NCBI GenBank assembly: GCA_046233115.1
Contig: JBJXHM010000006.1
Span: 186,001-250,000 of the forward strand
Length of the DNA stretch: 64,000 bases
Direction: 5' to 3'
Source: JACOMY01 sp046233115
GTDB taxonomy: Bacteria; Pseudomonadota; Alphaproteobacteria; Kiloniellales; JACOMY01
Position numbers and translations under genes: made by a program. Under the pieces are notes generated by a model. That model did no database searches. It saw nothing but the letters and a program-made list of their open reading frames with translations, and was not told the DNA's origin. Below, piece by piece: positions 18,983 to 26,937 of this stretch (the stretch's first letter is position 1; the number at the start of each line of letters is the position of its first letter).

Positions 18983-19546
18983 ATGTCCCTTTCCAAGTTG
19001 CTGAGAAGCCTCGCGGCCGCCGCCCTGCTTCTGCCCCTCCTCAGCCTGTCTCCCAGCGCGCAGGAGATCACCGACCCGGAAAACACGCTGGTCCTCGAGC
19101 TGAAGGACGGAACCGTCCTGATCCAGATGCTGCCCGATCGTGCGCCGCAGCACGTGGAGCGCATCAAGACCCTGACCCGCCAGGGCTTCTACGACGGCCT
19201 GAAGTGGCACCGCGTGATTGACCGTTTCATGGCCCAAACCGGCGACCCGACCGGCACCGGACGCGGTGGCTCCGACCTGCCCGACCTGATCGACGAGTTC
19301 AACCTGGAGCTCTTCACCGAGGGTGCGGTCGGCATGGCCAAGACCTCGGCGCCCGACAGCGCCAACAGCCAGTGGTTCATCTGCACCGCCGACTGCCAGC
19401 ACCTGAATGGCCAGTACACCCTCTGGGGGCGCGTGATCGACGGCATGGACGCGGTCAAGAAGATCAAGAAGGGCTACGGCTCCGGCGGCATGGTCAGCAA
19501 CCCCGACCGCATCATCAGCATGAAGGTGCTGGCCGACACACAGTAA
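18983..19546 (+). CDS. Periplasmic cyclophilin-type peptidyl-prolyl isomerase
   Basis: Catalyses cis-trans isomerisation of X-Pro bonds in exported proteins; 187 residues. A signal peptide covers about residues 1-26 (LLRSLAAAALLLPLLSLSPSAQ). The compact bacterial cyclophilin domain follows: FYDGLKWHRVIDRFMAQTGD, GTGRGGSDLPDLIDEF, SANSQWFICTADCQHLNGQY and LWGRVIDGMDAVKKI. The ATG at 18983 is chosen because AGAGAGAAAG precedes it and the signal peptide starts there. It is directly followed by a cytoplasmic paralogue. Confidence 0.94.
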   Translation: MSLSKLLRSLAAAALLLPLLSLSPSAQEITDPENTLVLELKDGTVLIQMLPDRAPQHVERIKTLTRQGFYDGLKWHRVIDRFMAQTGDPTGTGRGGSDLPDLIDEFNLELFTEGAVGMAKTSAPDSANSQWFICTADCQHLNGQYTLWGRVIDGMDAVKKIKKGYGSGGMVSNPDRIISMKVLADTQ

Positions 19547-19583
19547 CCGAACGACCCCGAGAACGATCGATAGGAACGAGTCT

Positions 19584-20075
19584 ATGACCGAGATCAACGA
19601 CCCTGAGAACCACCTGGTCCTGGAGCTGCCGGCCGGCAAAGTGACCATCCGCCTGCGCCCCGACCTGGCGCCCAAGCATGTCGAGCGCATGAAGCAGCTC
19701 GCCCGCGACGGCTTCTACGACGGCACCGTTTTCCATCGCGTGATGGACGGCTTCATGGCCCAGGGCGGCGATCCCACCGGGACCGGCACCGGCGGCTCCT
19801 CCTACCCCAACCTGCCGGCCGAGTTCACCAAGGAGCCTTTCGTTCGCGGCACCTGCGGCATGGCCCGCTCGCAGATGCCGAACAGCGCCAACAGCCAGTT
19901 CTTCATCTGCTTCGCCGACGCCCGCTTCCTCGACGGCCAGTACACCGTCTGGGGCGAGGTGACCGAGGGCATGGAGGCGGTGGACGCGCTGGCCAAGGCT
20001 CCGGCGCACGACCGCTCCGGCATGGTTCCGAACCCGGACAAGCTGCTCTCGGCCAAGGTCGCGGCTGACGCCTGA
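19584..20075 (+). CDS. ppiB: Cytoplasmic cyclophilin-type peptidyl-prolyl isomerase
   Basis: 163-residue prolyl isomerase with no signal peptide, hence cytosolic. The domain contains FYDGTVFHRVMDGFMAQGGD, GTGTGGSSYPNLPAEF, SANSQFFICFADARFLDGQY and VWGEVTEGMEAVDAL, including the catalytic Arg and Gln region. It lies 37 bp after the periplasmic paralogue, with AGGAACGAG before its ATG. The two genes look like a tandem duplication whose products now work in different compartments. A strong terminator follows. Confidence 0.95.
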   Translation: MTEINDPENHLVLELPAGKVTIRLRPDLAPKHVERMKQLARDGFYDGTVFHRVMDGFMAQGGDPTGTGTGGSSYPNLPAEFTKEPFVRGTCGMARSQMPNSANSQFFICFADARFLDGQYTVWGEVTEGMEAVDALAKAPAHDRSGMVPNPDKLLSAKVAADA

Positions 20076-20101
20076 CCGCGCGGTCGAGAACGCGATGGCA
20101 A

Positions 20102-20138
20102 GGGGCGGCCCCGCGCAAGCGGGCCGCCCTTCGCTTTT
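20102..20138 (+). terminator. Rho-independent terminator after ppiB
   Basis: GGGCGGCCC, loop CGCGCAAGC, GGGCCGCCC, followed by TTCGCTTTT. Its T-run runs into the last codon of the converging DMT transporter gene. Confidence 0.88.
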
Positions 20139-21028
20139 CAGGACCGAGCGAGGCGCCGCGCACGCCACAGGTCGAGCAGCCCTTCGATCACCGCGGCGAC
20201 CGCGATCAGCAGGATGCCCGCGACCTCGCGCAGCCCGAAGGGCTCGTCGGTCAGCAGCGCCGCCAGCAGGATGCTGACCCCGATCTCCGACATGTAGATG
20301 ATGCTGACCAGGCCTGGGTTCAGCACCGTCGCGCCGTAGATCGCCGCCGCCGCCCCCGGCATCAGCCCCAGGAACACGAAGACCGCGATCCAGGGTATGA
20401 CGTCGGCCACCTGGGCCTGGGCCGGCGCTGCCGGCTCCAGCACCAAGGCCGCGATCAGCATCGCCGTGCCGCTCCAGAAGAAGAAGGACAGCGCGTAGTC
20501 GACGGGCGCCACCTTGGGCCAGGAAAGCATCATCAGCGAGCCGATGACGAAGAGCAGGCCGGAGGCCAGCGCCAGCCAGTCGCCGACGTTGCCGGGCAGC
20601 GGCGGCCAGCCCTCGCCGCCCAGGATGATGGCCGCACCCGAGAGCGCCAGCACCATCGAGGCCCAACGCACCGGCGTGATCGGATCGCGCAGCACCAGGC
20701 GCGCCAGCACGAAACCCCAGACCGGCGCCAGGTAGTAGAGCAGCACCGCGGTCGCCACCTGGGTATAGAGGAAGGCTGCAGCATAGATCGCCATCGCCGT
20801 ACCCAGGCAGAAGCCGGCGAGCTGCTGGCGCCAGCCGTTCGCCAGGGTCCGACGCCAGCGCCACAGCAGGAAGGGGACCGCACCCACGCTGGCCACGGCA
20901 TAGAGCAGCGCCACCGCCCAGAGGCCGGTGATGCCGGCCGCATCCAGCTCGCGCACCGGCACCCAGAAGGTCCCCCAAAGCAGACCGCCGTAGAGCGATG
21001 CCAACTTGGCCCAGGTCGTTCGGCTCAT
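20138..21028 (-). CDS. EamA/DMT family transporter
   Basis: Inner-membrane protein of 296 residues with about ten hydrophobic segments arranged as two EamA repeats (SLYGGLLWGTFWVPVRELD at the start; the second begins near LSFFFWSGTAMLIAAL). The pattern YYLAPVWGFVLARLVLRDPIT at the end of repeat one and GLVSIIYMSEIGVSILLAAL in repeat two are typical. Members export metabolites or amino acids; no substrate can be assigned here. Start ATG after GGGGAGGGG. It is divergent from the nitrile hydratase operon. Confidence 0.92.
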   Translation of the reverse strand: MSRTTWAKLASLYGGLLWGTFWVPVRELDAAGITGLWAVALLYAVASVGAVPFLLWRWRRTLANGWRQQLAGFCLGTAMAIYAAAFLYTQVATAVLLYYLAPVWGFVLARLVLRDPITPVRWASMVLALSGAAIILGGEGWPPLPGNVGDWLALASGLLFVIGSLMMLSWPKVAPVDYALSFFFWSGTAMLIAALVLEPAAPAQAQVADVIPWIAVFVFLGLMPGAAAAIYGATVLNPGLVSIIYMSEIGVSILLAALLTDEPFGLREVAGILLIAVAAVIEGLLDLWRARRLARS

Positions 21029-21125
21029 CCCCTCCCCTCATGTCGCCGCGCCGAATAGCGGGCCACCGGGGCCCGTCTGTGACGCGCAGTCTCTATAGAT
21101 GTGATACCATCGAATGCCTTGGGAC

Positions 21126-21141
21126 TTGTCGTCTCAGACAA
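21126..21141. promoter_or_regulatory. Small dyad upstream of the nitrile hydratase operon
   Basis: TTGTC-GTCTCA-GACAA, a perfect 5-bp inverted repeat about 110 bp before the alpha-subunit start. It resembles GntR- or LysR-type half-sites, but a dyad this short can arise by chance. Confidence 0.25.
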
Positions 21142-21249
21142 CATGCGTAACCATTGGTGCAGACGAGGCCCTTTGCGGCGCGGCACAGACGGTGCCGTCG
21201 TCTTCGTGGAACAGGGCTTCACTCCGGAAGCAGGAGGACCCAGGCAACC

Positions 21250-21849
21250 ATGTCATCAGACCATCACAACCGACCGCTCACCGACGTGGAACTCCGCGTC
21301 AAGGCGCTGGAATCGCTTCTGGTTGAGAAGCAGCTCATCGACCCGGCCGCTGTCGACAGCCTGATCGAGACCTACGAGAAGAACGTCGGCCCGCGCAACG
21401 GCGCCAAGGTCGTGGCCAAGGCCTGGACCGACCCGGCCTATCGCGAGCGCCTGCTGGCCAACGGCTCGGAGGCGATCGCCGAGCTCGGTTTCTCCGGCGT
21501 GCAGGGCGAGGACATGGTCGTCGTCGAGAACAGCGAGGGCGTGCACAACGTCGTCGTCTGCACCCTCTGCTCCTGCTATCCCTGGCCGACCCTGGGGCTG
21601 CCGCCGGTTTGGTACAAGTCGGCCCCTTACCGCGCCCGCGTGGTGCGCGACCCGCGCAGTGTGCTGGAGGAGTTCGGTGTCTCCCTGCCGGAGGAGACCG
21701 AGGTGCGCGTCTGGGACAGCAACGCCGAGCTGCGCTACCTGGTCCTGCCAGAGCGCCCAGCCGGCACCGAGGGCATGAGCGAAGAGGCGCTGGCCGACTT
21801 GGTCACCCGCGATTCCATGATCGGCGTCGGCCTGCCGAAAACCCCCTGA
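21250..21849 (+). CDS. nthA: Nitrile hydratase alpha subunit, cobalt type
   Basis: Catalytic metal-binding subunit, 199 residues, of the enzyme hydrating nitriles to amides. The metal claw is Cys104-Thr-Leu-Cys107-Ser-Cys109 followed by YPWP. Thr in the second position marks the non-corrin cobalt type (Ser marks the iron type). The N-terminal arm and KVVAKAWTDPAYRERLLANG are standard. The ATG at 21250 is chosen because the family N terminus begins there; an AGGAGG lies 12 nt upstream. The operon continues with two halves of the beta subunit and an activator. Thiocyanate hydrolase has the same three-chain layout and cannot be ruled out. Confidence 0.93.
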   Translation: MSSDHHNRPLTDVELRVKALESLLVEKQLIDPAAVDSLIETYEKNVGPRNGAKVVAKAWTDPAYRERLLANGSEAIAELGFSGVQGEDMVVVENSEGVHNVVVCTLCSCYPWPTLGLPPVWYKSAPYRARVVRDPRSVLEEFGVSLPEETEVRVWDSNAELRYLVLPERPAGTEGMSEEALADLVTRDSMIGVGLPKTP

Positions 21850-21871
21850 TCCCCTCGAGAAGGAGAGAGCG

Positions 21872-22183
21872 ATGAACGGCGTACACGATCTCGGCGGGAT
21901 GGACGGGCTGGGCCCGATCAACCCGGAGCAAAACGAGCCGGTCTTCCACGAAGACTGGGAGCGGCACATGTTCGGCGTGATGATGACCTGCTTCGCCGGC
22001 GGCAACTACAACGTCGACGAGTTCCGTCACGCGATCGAGCGCATGGGCGCGCCCGGCTATCTCAACACCAGCTACTACGAGCACTGGCTGCACTCGGTCG
22101 AGACCCTGATGGTCGAGAAGGGCAAGATCACCGAGGCTGAGATCGAGGCCCGCATGGCCGAACTGGCGAAGGAGAACGCCTGA
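21872..22183 (+). CDS. nthB: Nitrile hydratase beta subunit, N-terminal half as separate gene
   Basis: 103 residues matching the first half of normal NHase beta chains (about 220 residues): MNGVHDLGGMDGLGPI, then EPVFHEDWERHMFGVM, FRHAIERMGAPGYLNTSYYEHWL and KGKITEAEIEARM. It then stops where an intact beta subunit would continue through a linker to its SH3-like domain. AAGGAGAG precedes the ATG. Its TGA overlaps the ATG of the next gene (TGATG), so both halves are probably made together by translational coupling. Similar two-chain beta subunits are known in thiocyanate hydrolase and toyocamycin nitrile hydratase. Confidence 0.88.
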   Translation: MNGVHDLGGMDGLGPINPEQNEPVFHEDWERHMFGVMMTCFAGGNYNVDEFRHAIERMGAPGYLNTSYYEHWLHSVETLMVEKGKITEAEIEARMAELAKENA

Positions 22184-22527
22184 TGCTGACCGCTGATATG
22201 GTGCCGGGCCTGGTTGCCACCGGCGCCTCCGCCCGCGTCGACGAGGACGTCCCGGCCCGCTTCAAGGTGGGCGACCGGGTGCGCGCCCGCAACCTCAACC
22301 CGCTTGGCCACACCCGCCTGCCGCGGTACATCCGCGGCCACGTCGGCGTGGTCCAGCACCACCACGGCGTCTTCGTCTATCCCGACACGGCCGCGCACGG
22401 CGCCGGGGAGAAGCCGCAGAACGTCTACAGCGTGCGCTTCGAAGCCAAGGAGCTCTGGGGTGATGCCGCGCCGGGCAAGGACGCGCTCTACATCGACCTC
22501 TGGGACGACTACATCGATCCGGCCTGA
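22183..22527 (+). CDS. Nitrile hydratase beta subunit, C-terminal SH3-like half
   Basis: 114 residues corresponding to the C-terminal half of beta subunits: FKVGDRVRARNLNPLGHTR, then PRYIRGHVGVVQHHHGVFVYPD, YSVRFEAKELWGD and DLWDDYIDPA. The Arg in NPLGHTRLPRYIRG should include the conserved beta arginine that contacts the oxidised claw cysteines. Residues 1-27 are an extra N-terminal segment replacing the usual interdomain linker. The start ATG overlaps the stop of the first half, in a different frame. Clean domain ends on both sides argue for a functional split, not a recent frameshift. Confidence 0.88.
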   Translation: MLTADMVPGLVATGASARVDEDVPARFKVGDRVRARNLNPLGHTRLPRYIRGHVGVVQHHHGVFVYPDTAAHGAGEKPQNVYSVRFEAKELWGDAAPGKDALYIDLWDDYIDPA

Positions 22528-22533
22528 CCCACG

Positions 22534-22896
22534 ATGCGCAGCCCCCCCAACGATCCGCGCATGCCCCGGATTCCGCAGGACGGCGACCGGCCGGTCTTCA
22601 AGGAACCCTGGGAGGCGCAGGCCTTCGCCATGACCCTCTCGCTCTACGACCAGGGCCACTTCGAGTGGAGCGAGTGGGTCGACCACCTCGCCGCAGAGAT
22701 CGCCGCCGCCAAGGCGGCCGGCGATCCCGACCTGGGCGACCGCTACTACCACCACTGGCTGGCCGCGCTGGAGAAGCTGGCCGCCGCCAAGGGCCTGACC
22801 TCGGTCACCGAGCTGCTGGCCCGCAAGGAGGAGTGGCGCGAGGCCGACCACCACCGCGACTTCGGCGCCCCGATCGAGCTGGGCCACAAGCACTGA
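22534..22896 (+). CDS. Nitrile hydratase accessory/activator protein
   Basis: 120 residues resembling the beta N-terminal half two genes upstream: RPVFKEPWEAQAFAMTL parallels EPVFHEDWERHMFGVM, and YYHHWLAALEKLAAAKGLTS parallels YYEHWLHSVETLMVEKGKIT. In cobalt-type systems such beta-like proteins (NhlE-type) hold the alpha subunit during cobalt insertion and are then exchanged for beta. It lies 6 bp after the C-terminal beta half. No strong Shine-Dalgarno is visible, so translation may depend on coupling. No amidase or cobalt transporter gene lies next to the operon. Confidence 0.85.
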   Translation: MRSPPNDPRMPRIPQDGDRPVFKEPWEAQAFAMTLSLYDQGHFEWSEWVDHLAAEIAAAKAAGDPDLGDRYYHHWLAALEKLAAAKGLTSVTELLARKEEWREADHHRDFGAPIELGHKH

Positions 22897-23031
22897 GCTG
22901 GGGTTCTGAGCGGAGGACTATGGGTGCGCAGGACGGCGCCCTACGCGCGGAGAGCGTCCTGCACCCTGGCGGACGCTCCCCCAGACTGACCTGACTTCGA
23001 CTGGGCGCTTCGCTCGGCGCCCCGTTCCCAG

Positions 23032-26000
23032 TCACCCCTCCATTGCGGAGAGCGCCCGCTGCAGGTCCGGAAGCGCCGCCTCTTGCTGGAGGCGCTTACC
23101 TTGCGCAAGCAGGCGCTCGATCTCGGCGGCAAGCGCCGGGCCTCGTTCGCCGCGGCCCACCCGTGCCAGGGCCAGGCCACGCTCGGCAATGAAGAGCGGA
23201 GTCACCATCTCAGGCTCCGGGCAATAGTCACGCAGGGCGGCGGCGTGGTGTGCTGCCTGATCGTAGTCGCCTTCCCTGAGGCAGGCGTCGATGGCATTGC
23301 AGCGGAAGAAGATGTGGTTGTGGCTGATCGAGCCCTCGGCCAGCATGCTCTCCGCCTCGGCCATGGCGGCCTGCCGTTCGGCCGGATCGTCGGTGACCAG
23401 GACCAGCATCCCCAGGATGGAGGGGCCCATGTAGGCCGTCCCGATCTCGCGGGTGATCGCCATGGCGTTCCGAACGCGATCGAGTTCCGTCCCCCGACCG
23501 CCCTGTAGGTACTCGATCTCCGCCATGAAGCACTCCGCTTCCACCACGAAGCGGCGCGCACCGAGGGTCTCGGCAAGCTCGGCCGCCTTGCCGGCGTGCC
23601 GATAGGCCTGCTCCAGATCCCCCATGGGCTTGTAGCAGATATAGGCGGCGTGATGACCGATCATCTCCGCCCGGGAATGGCCGACGCGCCGCGCCGCCTC
23701 GATCGACTCCAGTGCCAGGGCGAGCGCCGCTCGTACCGGGCCGCAAGAGTGGGCCGTGATCGCCACCATCGGCAGGTTGGCCACCTCGATCCGGCCGAAG
23801 CCGTGCTCGCGGGCGACGGCGACGCACTCGGTGAAGCGGCCATGGGCGCTATGGTAGTGCCCGTGGAGGTATTCAGCGTCGGCCAGCCCGCCCAGCGCCG
23901 CCGCTTCAAGCTCTGCCAACCCCGCCTGCCGGGCCAGCTCCAAGGCCTGGCCATGCTCCCGCAGACAGCCCTCGATATCGCCCTGAGGGAACAGCAGGTT
24001 GCCGCGCAGGAAATGCGCCCGCGCGGCCTCGGCGACCAGGCCGTCCCGTGCCGCAATGGCTTCGGCGACGGCCAGGTCTTCCAGGGCGCCGGGCAGATCG
24101 TCGGTGATCCGCTTGGCCCCGGCGAGACCGAGCCGGGCTTGGCAGCGTGCCCGATCCTCCCCCGCCAAGGCCAATGCCTCCTCGAACGCGACCCGCGCCG
24201 CTTCGGGCGCGCCGCTCTCCTGGTAGGCCTCGCCCAGAGCCAGGTCGAGCGCGACCCGATCCGCCGGGTCCTCTGCCAGGTCCTTCCCCCTCGCCAGGAG
24301 CTCGGCGGCCCGGTGCGCGCGATAGCTGGCCATTTCCAGGTTGGCCGCCTGCAGGTAGGCACAGGCAGCGGCCGGGTCTCCCGCGCGCTCCAGATGCTCG
24401 GCGTGGAGCACCAGGTCGCCGTCTTGGAAGAAAGCCGCCGCCTTGCCGTGGAACTGCCGCCGGGCCGGGGTGAGGATCGATTCGTAGACGCCATCACGGA
24501 TCAGGGCGTGCGCGAAGAGGTAGTCCTCGCCTTCCGGCCGGATAAGCTGGTGGCGCAGCAAGGCATCGCAGTCGTAGTCGGGCAGCTCGATCAGGTGCCG
24601 CAGGGCGCCGAGGGAAAAGTGCTGGCCGAGGACGGAGGCAGCTTGCAGCGCACGTTTGTCGAGCGCATCCAACCGGTCCATCCGGGCCAGCACCAGACTC
24701 TGGATCGAGCCCGGGACATGGCCCAGGGTCGAAGCCGAGGCGCTCTCGACCGCGTTCTGCAGAAGCTGCTCCAGGAAGAGGGGGTTACCGGCAGCGCGCT
24801 GCAGGCACTCGGCCAACCCGGGCTCCCCGGCGCGGGCGAAGCCGACCGCCATCTCGCGCGCCTCGCTGGCTCGGAGCGGCCCCAGATTGATGATGCTGAC
24901 CGCCTGGTCGAGGCTGGCCGAACGCCAGGCGTCTTCCAGCGGATCGCCCTCCGGACGGGTCGTGGCCATCAGCGCCACCGGGTTCTCGGCAGCCGCGGCC
25001 ATAACCGCGGCCAGGCACTGCAACGTGGTGGAATCGGCCCAGTGCAGGTCCTCGACCAGGATGAGCTGCGGCGCCTCCCGGCCGGCCCAGGCGACCAGGG
25101 CAGTCAGGAGCCGGCGCTGACCGGCGCGCCGCGCGGCCTCGTCCATGGCTTCGTAGAGCCGGCTCAGCACCAGCGGCTGCGGCAGGTCGAGCAGATCGTT
25201 GAGGAAGACCCGCTCCTCCTCTCCGTAGGCTCCTTGGGCCAGGGCCGCGTCGGCAGCGCGTTCGCGCGCCTCCCTGTCGCTGGAGGACGGCAGCCCCAGC
25301 AGGCTGCACAGCAAGGCCGGGATCGCTCCCTGCCCCTTGCGTGAGCCGAAGTCCAGCACCAGGCAGCGATGCAGGGTGAAGCCGAGCTGACGGGCGGCAA
25401 GCCCGACCTCTTCCGCCAGGCGGGTCTTGCCGATTCCGGCCGGCCCGCGCAGCAGGATGGTCTGGCCCTCGCCCCCTGCCGCCACCTCGGCGAGGATCGC
25501 CCGGCACTGTCCCAGCTCGGCGCGGCGGCCGACGAAGGGCGTGCCGCGCCCCTCTCCAATCGCTTGGCCGCTCGCGTCCAGGCTCCCCTCGACGCGCCAG
25601 ATCGCAACCGGCCGGTCGATACCCTTCAGCGCCTGCGGCCCCAGGGCCACGGCCCGGAAGCGGCCTGAGACCTCGCGGTACAGGGCCTCCGAGATCAGCG
25701 TCTCGCCCGGACCGGCCAGCCCCTGCAGCCGCGCCGCCAGGTTCACCGAGTCGCCGATCACGGTGTACTCCCGGTGACTGTCGCTGCCGGTGCCGCCGGC
25801 CACGACCAGACCGCTGGCGATGCCGATATGAAGCCGCAGTCCGTCACCCGCCGGCAGCCGGATTGCGCGCGCCGCCTCGTGGATCGCCAGCGCCGCGCGC
25901 ACCGCACGCTCCGCATCGTTGTGATGGGCGATCGGCGCGCCGAAGACCGCCATCACATTGTCACCGATGTGCTTGTCGATGGTGCCGCCGAAGTCCTCGA

Positions 26001-26355
26001 CAATGCGGTCGGCGGATTCGAAGAAGCGGTTGAGCACCTGATGCATCGCCTCCGCGCCCAGGCGTTCGGAGATCTTGGTGAACGCGGCGATGTCGGCGAA
26101 GAGCACCGTGACCTGACGGCGTTCCCCCGCGTCTGCCGCAGTAGCCGCCTGGGTTGTCGGCTGGTCTGTCTCAAGCGCGCCGAGTCCGGCGATCGCCGCC
26201 AGCAGGCGCTTACGGTCGCCGAGCGCCGCAACGCCCAGTTCTCGCAAGTCCTGATCGCTGAGATCCGGCAGGACGTCCGCTCCGATCCGGTTCTCCGCGA
26301 AGGCCGGCGCATAGGCCTCGAGGCCTAGGGAGGCGAGCCAGGCGGCAATATCCAT
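23032..26355 (-). CDS. SAM domain / class III adenylate cyclase / AAA ATPase / TPR signalling protein
   Basis: Multidomain protein of 1107 residues. A SAM domain (about 1-60: WLASLGLEAYAPAFAENRI) is followed by a class III nucleotidyl cyclase domain (about 78-250) with both metal aspartates, Asp88 in FADIAAFT and Asp132 in HIGDNVMAVFGAP, and the substrate Lys in IDKHIGD. A STAND/AAA domain begins with the Walker A LLRGPAGIGKTRLAEE (about 295), and a long TPR-like helical region reaches the C terminus. Proteins of this architecture are cytosolic and predicted to make cAMP in response to an unknown signal. It converges on the nitrile hydratase operon without evident functional link. Confidence 0.92.
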   Translation of the reverse strand: MDIAAWLASLGLEAYAPAFAENRIGADVLPDLSDQDLRELGVAALGDRKRLLAAIAGLGALETDQPTTQAATAADAGERRQVTVLFADIAAFTKISERLGAEAMHQVLNRFFESADRIVEDFGGTIDKHIGDNVMAVFGAPIAHHNDAERAVRAALAIHEAARAIRLPAGDGLRLHIGIASGLVVAGGTGSDSHREYTVIGDSVNLAARLQGLAGPGETLISEALYREVSGRFRAVALGPQALKGIDRPVAIWRVEGSLDASGQAIGEGRGTPFVGRRAELGQCRAILAEVAAGGEGQTILLRGPAGIGKTRLAEEVGLAARQLGFTLHRCLVLDFGSRKGQGAIPALLCSLLGLPSSSDREARERAADAALAQGAYGEEERVFLNDLLDLPQPLVLSRLYEAMDEAARRAGQRRLLTALVAWAGREAPQLILVEDLHWADSTTLQCLAAVMAAAAENPVALMATTRPEGDPLEDAWRSASLDQAVSIINLGPLRASEAREMAVGFARAGEPGLAECLQRAAGNPLFLEQLLQNAVESASASTLGHVPGSIQSLVLARMDRLDALDKRALQAASVLGQHFSLGALRHLIELPDYDCDALLRHQLIRPEGEDYLFAHALIRDGVYESILTPARRQFHGKAAAFFQDGDLVLHAEHLERAGDPAAACAYLQAANLEMASYRAHRAAELLARGKDLAEDPADRVALDLALGEAYQESGAPEAARVAFEEALALAGEDRARCQARLGLAGAKRITDDLPGALEDLAVAEAIAARDGLVAEAARAHFLRGNLLFPQGDIEGCLREHGQALELARQAGLAELEAAALGGLADAEYLHGHYHSAHGRFTECVAVAREHGFGRIEVANLPMVAITAHSCGPVRAALALALESIEAARRVGHSRAEMIGHHAAYICYKPMGDLEQAYRHAGKAAELAETLGARRFVVEAECFMAEIEYLQGGRGTELDRVRNAMAITREIGTAYMGPSILGMLVLVTDDPAERQAAMAEAESMLAEGSISHNHIFFRCNAIDACLREGDYDQAAHHAAALRDYCPEPEMVTPLFIAERGLALARVGRGERGPALAAEIERLLAQGKRLQQEAALPDLQRALSAMEG

Positions 26356-26496
26356 GGGTCCTGTGTTCCGTCTCAGAGCGATCCCTGCACCCTAGCATAA
26401 GGCGGGATGACTGGAGCAACAGGACGCCTAGTCCGACCGGTTTGTCGCCTGCCTCCTACGCTACGACGGTGAGCGACGAGATGCCCGCACCGTCGC

Positions 26497-26775
26497 TCAA
26501 GTCCTCTTGCCTGCCGGCAGAGCCGGGCTCACCGCGGAAGACCGACGCGGAAGTGACCTGAAGACGCCAACGGCGCTTCGTGACAAGGCTGCGAGGGTTT
26601 CAAAGACCCGAAGGTCCTGCGCTCGAAAGCCTGCTTGGGACCTGTCATCGATGGGCACACTTCCGTCCTCCGCTGCCGCAGCGGCACGGTGCGCTGCCTG
26701 GCGTCGGTCTCTGTCCTCGGCAACCTGAAGGGCCTGCGCCATTGCGCTTGCGGGCGTGATTTGAAAGATCGACAT
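26497..26775 (-). CDS. Hypothetical small protein
   Basis: 92 codons beginning MSIFQITPASAMAQALQVAE and rich in Arg, Ala and Ser. AGGGAG lies 8-9 nt before the ATG and the frame diverges from the broken regulator gene at 26938, with a 17-bp palindrome between them. No family is recognised, and the second half has the Arg/Ser-rich look of random GC-rich frames, so only the first 40 residues inspire confidence. It may be a small target gene of the former regulator or not a gene at all. Confidence 0.35.
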   Translation of the reverse strand: MSIFQITPASAMAQALQVAEDRDRRQAAHRAAAAAEDGSVPIDDRSQAGFRAQDLRVFETLAALSRSAVGVFRSLPRRSSAVSPALPAGKRT

Positions 26776-26806
26776 GGTCCGGCTCCCTAGCTCGTTCTCG
26801 TGGCGA

Positions 26807-26823
26807 CCGACCTGCGAGGTCGG
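26807..26823. promoter_or_regulatory. 17-bp perfect palindrome between divergent units
   Basis: CCGACCT-GCG-AGGTCGG lies 30 bp upstream of the small hypothetical gene and 115 bp upstream of the broken SARP-type regulator. Symmetry and spacing suit an operator; the factor is unknown. Confidence 0.45.
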
Positions 26824-26937
26824 ATTGCGGCAAGGCTAGGGCCCGGATCGAAACTGCCCGCCAAATGGCTGTGAAAAATTCGATAAATCGCGGGCCGCCG
26901 CGTTGTTGTCGGATCCCTCTGGGCGTAGGCTTATTCT

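Noticed and set aside
21872..22527. Nitrile hydratase beta as a frameshifted pseudogene
   Set aside because: Both halves end at domain limits, have start/stop coupling, and match known split-beta enzymes; no sign of decay in either half.
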